From the NCBI GenBank assembly GCA_963693365.1, contig CAVNZM010000008.1:1550001-1614000 (forward strand): a stretch of DNA of 64,000 nucleotides. The letters are read 5' to 3'. Under the pieces are notes generated by a model that was given only the letters and a program-made list of their open reading frames with translations, was not told the DNA's origin and did not search any database. This document shows positions 56,607-64,000 of the stretch, in pieces. The translations under genes were made by a program, and so were the position numbers. Position 1 is the stretch's first letter. Each line of letters begins with the position of its first letter. Source of the DNA: Amoebidium appalachense. Taxonomy: Eukaryota > Ichthyosporea.

Positions 56607-57480
56607 TCAATCGACAATATCCGGCACACAAAGTCGGGCACGATGGGTGACATGACTCGGGCCGAGGAGGGGTTTGGTGAGGATGTCGGCCAAGTTGTGG
56701 GCTGACTCGACGTAGTGGACAACAACATCCCCACTGGCAATGTAGTCTTTGGTGTTGTGATACCGGACGGCAATGTGTTTGGTACGGTGCTTGATGCCGG
56801 TGGAGTTGACGATGGCAATGGTCGACTGGTTGTCACAGTACACCGTAGTCGGAGCAAGCATGGGCCGGGGTAGCCGAGTTCCTTGAAGAGGTCACCGACC
56901 CAAGCAACTTCCTGGGTGCCAGCATTGAGAGCAATCAGCTCAGCTTCGGTGGTGCTGGTGGCCGTGATGGGCTGGAGCTTAGAGTACCAGATGATGGGCA
57001 TACCAGCAAACTCGATGATGTAGCCGGTGGTAGACTTCTTGCTGTCGGCACAACCAGCAAAGTCAGCATCCGTGTAGCATTCGAGTATGGGGGGCTGGGT
57101 GGCCGAGTACTTGTAGTCAATGCCAAGGTCAATGGTGACGAGCAGGTACCGGGCCACACGACGGAGAAGGTCCCAGTGAGTCTTGCCGGGGTTGGTGCTG
57201 AACCGACCAAGGAAGCCAATGGCATAGGCAATGTCGGGACGTGTGCACCGTGCCACCCAGAGGAGACGGCCGAGTAACTCACGGTAGGGCACGGTGAACG
57301 GTTGGGGGGGGCAGTCAGCCAGGGAGACGGTGGCGCCTGCAGGGATGGGGGTAGACTTGGACTTGGCATTGGTGAGGTTGAAGTCGTGGATGATATCCAT
57401 GATGTAAGACCTCTGGTGCATGTGGAGGTGATGGGGATCAGAGTGATTAAAATCAACACCGAGCATACGGTCAAATGGAC
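56607..57480 (-). pseudogene. copia RNase H and RT C-terminus, frameshifted
   Basis: MLGVDFNHSD, ADCPPQPFTVPYRELLGRLL, RPDIAYAIGFLGRF, then RNase H YTDADFAGCADSKKSTTGY, TTEAELIAL and, after a 1-nt shift near 56860, VYCDNQSTIAIV, RTKHIAVRYH and ADILTKPL. It stops at 56607-56609. These are the standard Ty1/copia RNase H blocks, with the catalytic acidic residues present. Confidence 0.88.
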
Positions 57481-58140
57481 TCAATACGACAGCTGGCCAT
57501 CTTGCTGATGTGGGCAGCCAGGTCACTGGCAGCAGTAGAACCCCGGGTGTTGGTGATGGTGGAGTCGTCGACGTAGTTACCAGCCCGAACCACATCGTTG
57601 TTGGGGGAGAACCGGAGGTAGATGCACGGGTCAGTCTTAGTACGGGTCAGGCCATGGGCAAGAAGAATGCCGTCGAGGAAGTCGTACCAAGCCTTGGAGG
57701 CTTGCTTGAGGCCATACAGGGCTTTCTTGAGTCTCCAGACCTTGCCAAGTGTGGCCATGGTGATGAATCCCGGGGGTTGTTTCATGTAGATGGTCTCGGT
57801 GAGTGGGCTGTTGAGAAAGGCCGTAGACACGTCGAGTTGATGGATGTCATGACCTTCAACAACGGCCAGAGCTAGGATAGCACGGAGAGCAGCCGGACGG
57901 ATGACAGGGCTCTCAATCAACTCATAGTCAACACCGTATTGCTGACTGAAGCCTTGAGCAACACCACGGGCCTTGATCTTGGTGTCACCAGCCGAGTTGA
58001 GAGTTTTCTCGGAGACAATCCACTTGAAGCCGACGATGTTAGCACCAGGGGGAGGGTCAACAAGTTCAACTTGAAAGATGTCTTTGTCGACGAAGGCTTG
58101 ATACTCAGCAGTGAGGGCTGACTTGACCTGGTCACCATTG
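57471..58140 (-). pseudogene. copia reverse transcriptase
   Basis: Ty1/copia RT motifs: GFKWIVSEK, KARGVAQGFSQQYGVDY, PVIRPAALRAILALAV, HQLDVSTAFLNSPL, MKQPPGF, RLKKALYGLKQASKAWYDF, DPCIYLRF and the catalytic NYVDDSTI. The frame is open, then shifts at about 57475 into the RNase H frame. Confidence 0.92.
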
Positions 58141-58559
58141 GGTCCGGAACACAGTTGACGGACAAGTTTGGGTAGTTGGTCGATGTTGATGGGGGGACCG
58201 GGGGGAACTGGCAGGGTGGTGGTGGCTTGAAGTCCAACCTTGCCCTGTAGACGGGCAGAACGACGGGGTGCAGGAACCGGGGGAGGTGGAGACGGGGGGG
58301 GGGGGGAACTTGGAAGTTCGGAATTGCAGGGGGGGCAACCTCCGGGCTTGACGGGGCCGAGTGGAAGTTGTCGGGGTAGCCGGGTCGGATGGGGGTGACG
58401 TTGCCAGGGGCAGGATGAAGGTCGGCAGGCTGGACGGGCACGGGGGCAGGGGGGCCGGTGGGGGGGGGGTGTCGGGGGAACGACGATGGCAGGGGGGGGG
58501 GCCAGAGTACACCAGACAAACATCATCTTCAGTGTCAACTGTGGGGGGTGGGGTGGTCG

Positions 58560-59424
58560 AGGTGGCAGTGGTGTCGGGTGTCGGAAGTGTTGATGGAATG
58601 TCGGATGGGAGATAAGCTGATTCGTCGAAAATCACATCACGGAAGAGGCCGACACGATGGGTGGTGGGGTTGAAGATCCGGTGGCAGTGTGATTGAAGAT
58701 CATAGCCGATATACATGCCGAGTTTGACGGTGGGGGCCAGCTTGTTCCGTTTAGAGGCTGGCACATGAGTGTAGGCAGGGCAACCGAACACTTTGAGCTC
58801 GGAGATGTCGGGCTTGACACCGTAGAAAACCTCGAATGGTGTACGACCATTGGCAGCCGTGGACGGGGTGACGTTGATGATGTAGGCAGCATGTTGGAGG
58901 GCCTCAGCCCACAGTTTGGGGGACAGAGACTGATCTTGGACTTGATGGAGGAGGCAACGAACAATCTCTTGGAGGAACCGCATACGACGTTCAACATAGC
59001 CGTTCAGTTGAGGGCAGTCCACCGGAGCATAGCTGGCCTTGATGCCCTGGGAGAGGCAAAAAGCACGGGTAGCCTTGGAGGTGAACTCAGCGCCGGAGTC
59101 GAAGTGGTAGACACCAACTTTGGAGGGGGCATGGGTAGCAACGAGGTTGGTGTGAGCTGTGAGAATGTCCAGGGTGGTTGTACGGTCGGCCATCGGGTAG
59201 ATCTTGACGAGTCCAGAGGCACGGCAGACAGTGACGAGAGCAACCTTGGAACCTCCGTAGGATGTTGTGGTAGGCTCAAAAAAATCCCAATGCCAATCAT
59301 GACCGGGGATGTTGGAGTGAGGACGGTCACCCTTGAACGGAGCCTTGGTGGTTTTACCCATAATGCAGCCATGACAATCAGGAACATCACAATTCGAGGA
59401 CAGACGAGGGGAGACCAATAACAA
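58560..59424 (-). pseudogene. copia integrase
   Basis: CDVPDCHGCIMGK is the CC half of the zinc finger; the HH half (IWHHRLGH) lies in the adjoining frame. The DDE core has HWDFFEP (D), YHFDSGAEFTSK (D) and NGYVERRMRFLQ (E), followed by WAEALQHAAYIIN and the copia KVFGCPAYTHV / RDVIFDESAY blocks. A Pro-rich linker (58180-58560) leads into the RT. Confidence 0.92.
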
Positions 59425-59781
59425 GGTCGTGTTTCACCATGTCCTTGATGCTGGTCATAGCACGGTGCCCCAGACGATGGTGCCAGATGGATGGGTTAAC
59501 ACTGGTAGTGGCAGCCAGAGCCACAGGACGAGTGGGTGGTTGAATGGTGTAGTCCTTGAAGTAATACAGACCGTTGTGTAGACGGAGGTTGACGAGATGA
59601 CGGCCGGTGAGTCGGTCGAAGAGGAATGACGGAGTGGAGGCATCATTCAAATCACCCTTGATGTACTATTCGGCAGCAGCTTGGGATGTGGAAATGAGGA
59701 AGGCTTGGCCAGACGGGGTGTAGTAGGCTTCAATGGTAAGGGTGGCAGTGCCATGGTCGGTGGTGGTGTTGATGACGATAC
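59387..59781 (-). pseudogene. copia protease-to-integrase linker (GAG-pre-integrase), truncated
   Basis: Reads FDRLTGRHLVNL, LYYFKDYT and PSIWHHRLGHRAM, upstream of the integrase. An in-frame stop lies near 59671, before YIKGDLNDAST. The sequence breaks off at about 59781 and is followed by LTR sequence, so protease and gag are missing. Confidence 0.8.
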
Positions 59782-59872
59782 GGCCACAAATAAATATTCT
59801 AATCGATATCACAATACACGATTAAAGCCGATACAACACGATTACGAGTATACAAGCATATCGGAGATCGAT
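59782..59872 (-). repeat. copia 5' LTR remnant, part 1
   Basis: Identical to 55995-56085 in the 3' LTR, joined abruptly to the pre-integrase coding region. It continues at 63437 beyond the inserted element. Confidence 0.85.
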
Positions 59873-60358
59873 TGTAAACAACTGTACACATGAACTGTAC
59901 ATGTTTACTAAAGAATGTGATCTACTAGCACACGATTCGTGCTTTGTCATGAACCTGAATATCACATAAATATTATGTCCGCACCAATAGGACTCACTCT
60001 GACCTAAGAATTGAACCATATATGGTTCTTCCGCTGCATACCACATAAACGAAGTGAACCAATAAGAGGTTTGCATAAATAGGACGAAGGTCTGACTGGC
60101 TCGGACCGCACCAGAATCACGAATGGCATGTTGCCACCCGCGCTGGCCGCGGATGAACCAATCCTGGGCCTTGATCCGAAACCTGGGGGCTATATAACAA
60201 AGCCGTCCCAGTACGGGGATCACATCAGTGAAGTCTGAGACAGACTGAGTCGGCCCATAGTAAAAGCAACCTGGCCGCGTGTGCCTTTCTACCCGTTCTC
60301 TGTCTTTATTTTGATTCAGTTGTACTCTGCCTTATCCTAACTAGTCCAACTGTTTACA
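59873..60358 (+). repeat. left LTR of the non-autonomous element
   Basis: 486 bp with TATA-like GCTATATAAC at about 60190-60199 and the inverted terminal repeat TGTAAACA/TGTTTACA. Confidence 0.95.
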
Positions 60359-60373
60359 TTGGCGACCGCGCAG
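60359..60373 (+). promoter_or_regulatory. primer-binding site candidate
   Basis: TTGGCGACCGCGCAG begins right after the LTR. TGGCGACCG-type sites are common primer-binding sites of LTR retrotransposons. The matching tRNA was not identified. Confidence 0.55.
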
Positions 60374-60599
60374 TTCAAGAATCTCGCATCCTTCGAATCT
60401 CACATCTTTCAATCAGTTCAAGAATCTCACATCTTTCAATTACCCCAAGAATCTGCCATGGCCGATCACAATCCTTTTTACCACGATGATAGGCACATCT
60501 TTCTTTGTCAGGCTTAGAATACATACACATCGACAAGTTTGAAGTGGCCAGCCCACCTACACGGAAAGAATTGAAAACATGTAAAACGGCTTTTGCTAC

Positions 60600-60870
60600 G
60601 ACACAAAAAAAAATGTGAAGAAAAACGAATACACAACGAAACAACGAATACACGAACAAACGAATAAAGAATTGCTAACGAAGCAATGAACCAACGAAAA
60701 ACGAACCATCACGAATACACAACGAAATAACGAATTAACGACAAACGAATGCATAGAGGAAATACGAAATAAACGCAACACGAAAATAAACGAAGGAACG
60801 AAGTTATGAAACGACGAAAAACGAAAAACGAAAGCAAAATGAAATGGAAATACGAAAATGAAAGAACGAA
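60600..60870 (+). repeat. ACGAA-rich stretch
   Basis: More than 20 occurrences of ACGAA/AACGAA within about 270 bp, irregularly spaced with A-rich and CAC spacers. The same pentamer stays frequent to about 62760. It is not a clean tandem repeat. Confidence 0.7.
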
Positions 60871-61383
60871 TGCACAACACTGCTTGGGTTGCAATGCACA
60901 CAGCCCCCTCTATGTTACGAAGAAAAGAAAACCGTTGCCATTGCGTGCATTGCGCTATTGCACACTGTCATCGTGTCCATGCCACCGCATGCACCTCCAC
61001 ACTCGCAAGCCAGATGCACGGCCACTTTCAGCACGAATGCATTTAAAGAAGTAGATAGTCGCTGTTCCTATAGCATTGAGGACATAAGGTGCTGTGAAAG
61101 TAGTTTTGCATGCATGCTTCGAATTTCTTGCTGTTTTCGAATACAGCATGCCCCATAGTTTAGCGCACAGGATGCACAACATGCGCATGAATGTATGCTG
61201 GCATGCCTAAACACATTACGAACATATGCCTCATGTATGGCGGCCCTTCCTGGTGCCACGCCCTAACGAATTTGCACTCTTGGTGCACAAAAGGCATGTA
61301 ATAAAGTCGATGCAGAACTTTTGTTCATGCATGTGAAAAACAAAGAAGGTGTTGGGTACGAATTTTAAGGTGAATGCCCGTCT

Positions 61384-61698
61384 GTGGCAATACTGTGTAA
61401 CATACCAATTACACTGTCAAGCCTTGCACTAGCTGCCGGCACACCCCCACCAGAACAAAAGAATGTGGTATGGGCACCGCTCCCTCACAACCCCATCATA
61501 CAGTGTCAGTATTTTGGCTGGAAGCCTTTCAGTTTCGAATTACGAATACCCTCCTTCACTACTGAAGAAAGTGACGTGGAAGACGAATACGAATACGAAT
61601 GCAAGGTGTTGTTGACTAACACATCGGACCATCATGTGTACCTAGGCCCTGGTACGGAGGTGACCATGTTATTCCCTTGCAATATGATGACACTGTAA
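61384..61698 (+). pseudogene. Ty3-type protease/RT linker remnant
   Basis: A 104-residue open frame. The end (LLTNTSDHHVYLGPGTEVTM, then LFPC) resembles the linker between protease and RT in Ty3/gypsy polyproteins. The acidic middle (EESDVEDEYEYE) is unusual. The assignment rests on this short resemblance and on the RT remnant downstream. Confidence 0.45.
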
Positions 61699-62289
61699 CA
61701 ATTTAGCACGTGCATACCCCACCAATGGGCACATGCGGGAGACAACCCCACAAGCTGCCTTATTGGGCACCTCTGCTAAAACGAATATTCTTCTCACGAA
61801 GGAACAGAAGAATGCCACGAACACGAACCACACACTCACCAGGCAGCTACTTACATCTAATGTATGTAAGAAGTAGGGTGTGTGAACGGGGTAACTTCAT
61901 GAACACCAACACGAAAGAAAGCACAGCACAAAGCAGTTCCACGAACACGAATGGTTTTGGTTTTCCACACAACGAACAGAACCAACAGTAGGGCCACCTA
62001 CAAATGAAGCAGAGGATGGGGCACCATCCAGACCTGCACTGGAGGATATGAAAACACGAAGCGCGCTCACGAATTTGCTTACAAAAGAAAGGGCGACTGT
62101 GACGACTTTTCTTTTTAGGCCAAGCCTCCAGAAGAATGTATTATGCCTGGAATCCCCCTGCTCAACGAAAATGGCTGGCAACTGGGATACGAAAACTGCT
62201 CACGAATGGAAGCATGTGCTTTCTGAAGAAGGCTTGCTTTGCCTACCCTCTTCTTATGAATTATGAACCGGGTTTTTACTGGTTCTGAC

Positions 62290-62480
62290 GGGCTGATATA
62301 TTTCTTTATGTCGCCCAACGAAGAACATTTAGGGCATTCTTATTCATGTTATTCCCGGCTCCGATGATGCAGGGTTAAAGCTGAAAGGAAAGAAGTGCTC
62401 TTTGTTCCTGAAAGAAGTGGCTTTTCCGGCCATGGTGACTCGCCTTACAGTCTTAAGGTAGAACCGGGATAAGGAGCAGT
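62290..62480 (+). pseudogene. decayed Ty3/gypsy reverse transcriptase fragment
   Basis: In shifting frames: GLIYFFMSPNEEHLGHS (where a Ty3 RT has DD-x-FS-x-EEHL), GLKLKGKKCSLFLKEVAF at 62372-62425, then SPYSLKVEP. The YxDD box is lost and at least two frameshifts are present. It shows that the element derives from a Ty3/gypsy parent. Confidence 0.75.
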
Positions 62481-62945
62481 GGCTAAGCCTTGAAGCTATC
62501 CACCACTACCTGAGCTACGAAGTGACCTAAGGCTTGAGTTATATTCATTATCGAATGTTGTGTATGATCATTCATCCACACAACCAAATTACTCGCAATT
62601 GAAAACGAATCTGCGGGAGTTTCCTAAAAAGGAAAAACACCTAAAAAAGGAAAATATTACTTCTACAGAAAAAGCCAAGCACAGAGACGAAGCGAACAAT
62701 TCGCACGCACACTCTGCAACAATCTTCGCCACGAAAATGAAAACACAGAAGAATGCTGCATGAGTTTGTGTTTTGGCAAATGAAGAAGTGCTCATAGACG
62801 TGCACAACTCTATTCCACCGTCCTTGCTCTGTTCTGTCCAGCAGCTCGGCACACACAAGAATTCTCGCTGAAGGTTGTTTATCGCCTCTCAGCCTGGTGG
62901 TTTGCTTGTCTAACGACACCACCAGGCTCCCGACAAGGGGGGGAG

Positions 62946-63431
62946 TGTAAACAACTGTACACATGAACTGTACATGTTTACTAAAGAATGTGATCTACTA
63001 GCACACGATTCGTGCTTTGTCATGAACCTGAATATCACATAAATATTATGTCCGCACCAATAGGACTCACTCTGACCTAAGAATTGAACCATATATGGTT
63101 CTTCCGCTGCATACCACATAAACGAAGTGAACCAATAAGAGGTTTGCATAAATAGGACGAAGGTCTGACTGGCTCGGACCGCACCAGAATCACGAATGGC
63201 ATGTTGCCACCCGCGCTGGCCGCGGATGAACCAATCCTGGGCCTTGATCCGAAACCTGGGGGCTATATAACAAAGCCGTCCCAGTACGGGGATCACATCA
63301 GTGAAGTCTGAGACAGACTGAGTCGGCCCATAGTAAAAGCAACCTGGCCGCGTGTGCCTTTCTACCCGTTCTCTGTCTTTATTTTGATTCAGTTGTACTC
63401 TGCCTTATCCTAACTAGTCCAACTGTTTACA
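62946..63431 (+). repeat. right LTR of the non-autonomous element
   Basis: 486 bp, no difference from the left LTR seen by eye, implying a very recent insertion or gene conversion. Confidence 0.95.
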
Positions 63432-63436
63432 TCGAT

Positions 63437-63543
63437 GCTACACTTTACATAATAGGAGTGTGGCATTTACACTAAGCATATGAACTGAAACATAACACAA
63501 ACTGAGAAGATCTTACCATATGTAAATACTACGTATTACAACA
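63437..63543 (-). repeat. copia 5' LTR remnant, part 2
   Basis: GCTACACTTTACATAATAGG to TTACAACA, identical to the segment ending at 56197. Together with 59782-59872 this is about 200 bp of a longer LTR. Confidence 0.88.
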
Positions 63544-63890
63544 GGAAGGGAAGAGGTAGAGGGGCGAGTCCGGCGGGGATGCGTGTAGCCGGAAGAGCGG
63601 GTGGTCCGGGGCACAAGCGGACAGGGGGGTGATGTGCTCGTGAAATTTAAGGGCTAATTCGTGTACGCGTTGTGATGGTGGTGTGAGTGCGTAGAGAGAA
63701 TCAAAAAGGCGTAGGCTAGGGATAGGTGTGGAAAGACCAGTGAGAAACGTACAACAAGTCCGTATCCTGCCTCCCCCCTTAAGATGGCACAAGTAAGGGT
63801 ATCTGATGTAAGACTATCAGTACGGGTTTTCATTGGGGAGCCACTTTCATCCAATCCATCATGTTCGATCTTGTTTGCTAAAGACAGCTC
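63544..63890 (-). CDS. possible host-gene exons interrupted by the copia element (partial)
   Basis: Two coding-looking minus stretches. The first runs from about 63890 to a GTACGT donor at 63754-63749 and reads KIEHDGLDESGSPMKTRTD and ILRGEAGYGLV, after a TCTTTAG acceptor. The second runs from a CCCTAG acceptor near 63720 to the copia junction: LFDSLYALTPPSQRVHELAL and HEHITPLSACAPDHPLFRL. The phases of the two do not fit with the donor I chose, and no family is recognised. If real, the gene was cut by the copia insertion. Confidence 0.35.
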
Positions 63891-64000
63891 ATAAAACCAA
63901 CCACCGCATCTCCCATTTTAGACAAAATCGAGGTTGATCCGATCGAGAATTCCATTCTTCCCCATGGCGCCGCCTAAGTGAAGTCATCGAACTTATCAAC
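63891..64000. other. right edge, nothing firm
   Basis: On minus, an ATG in a GGCGCCATGG context lies at 63967-63965, and its frame closes after 15 codons. It could be a short first exon of the gene described at 63544-63890, but this is unproven. Confidence 0.25.

Larger units (their letters stand above)
59873..63431 (+). mobile_element. non-autonomous LTR element with 486-bp LTRs
   Basis: LTRs at 59873-60358 and 62946-63431, TGTAAACAACTG to AACTGTTTACA, equal in length and identical as far as I can read. Target duplication TCGAT (59868-59872 and 63432-63436). A primer-binding-type TTGGCGACCGCGCA follows the left LTR and a G-rich polypurine tract (62935-62945) precedes the right one. The 2.6-kb interior has no intact gene, only Ty3/gypsy pol remnants, so the element must have moved with proteins supplied by another copy. 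Confidence 0.92.
55294..63543 (-). mobile_element. Ty1/copia LTR retrotransposon, deleted at its 5' end and split by another element
   Basis: Minus-strand copia order: GAG-pre-integrase, integrase, RT, RNase H, then the 3' LTR. The LTR begins TGTTGTAATACG (minus sense, at 56197 and 63543). GGAAG at 63544-63548 and 55289-55293 suggests a 5-bp target duplication, which would set the left LTR end near 55294, although the LTR then ends CTCTG rather than CA. The 5' side has lost gag, protease and most of the LTR: the internal region joins LTR sequence at about 59782. A third element sits inside this LTR remnant (59873-63431). Confidence 0.85.

Overview
The window is nuclear DNA of an intron-rich eukaryote with GT-AG splicing. 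I cannot name the species. Long (CA)n/(TG)n arrays and long runs of C or G fill nearly every intron, so most long open frames are repeat shadows (poly-His/Thr, Cys/Val, Pro, Gly). The real genes are chains of short exons that only appear when conserved peptides and splice phases are followed on both strands.

Host genes, left to right. (1) The 3' coding end of an unidentified acidic protein (2-715, +). (2) A complete nine-exon RNase P/MRP subunit gene, RPP40 (2234-9347, -). (3) Palmitoyl-protein thioesterase PPT1 (10253-17274, +), divergent from RPP40 across about 0.9 kb that holds a perfect TGACGTCA site. (4, 5) Two divergent paralogues, each with a mitochondrial-type presequence and two RRM-like domains: RRM-A (18819-27088, -) and RRM-B (27532 to about 33866, +). 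They share exon sizes and every intron phase and lie 443 bp apart. (6) A two-exon gene for a mitochondrial-type protein of unknown function (35247-36991, -). PPT1 and RRM-A are convergent, as are gene 1 and RPP40.

From about 37.2 kb to the right edge the window is a nest of mobile elements. A Ty3/gypsy chromovirus (37709-54829, 5-bp target duplication AAAAG, near-identical LTRs, chromodomain at the integrase C-terminus) has a 7.87-kb terminal-inverted-repeat element inserted in its reverse transcriptase and an 855-bp solo LTR inserted after its integrase core. Next to it is a Ty1/copia element on the minus strand (about 55294-63543). It is deleted at its 5' end and split in its LTR by a third LTR element (59873-63431) whose two 486-bp LTRs read as identical and whose interior keeps only a decayed Ty3 pol remnant. 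Coding-looking minus-strand exons at the right edge suggest that these elements landed in or beside another host gene.

An interspersed repeat of about 0.25-0.45 kb occurs between 16 and 30 kb, in introns of PPT1, RRM-A and RRM-B. Read in one orientation, every copy ends in a C-run. It carries a weak B-box-like motif and a hairpin, so it may be a poly(C)-tailed SINE. The least conventional features of the window are this repeat, the paired complementary simple repeats inside introns, the RRM pair, and the large TIR element with GATATC-rich arms and a host-like core.
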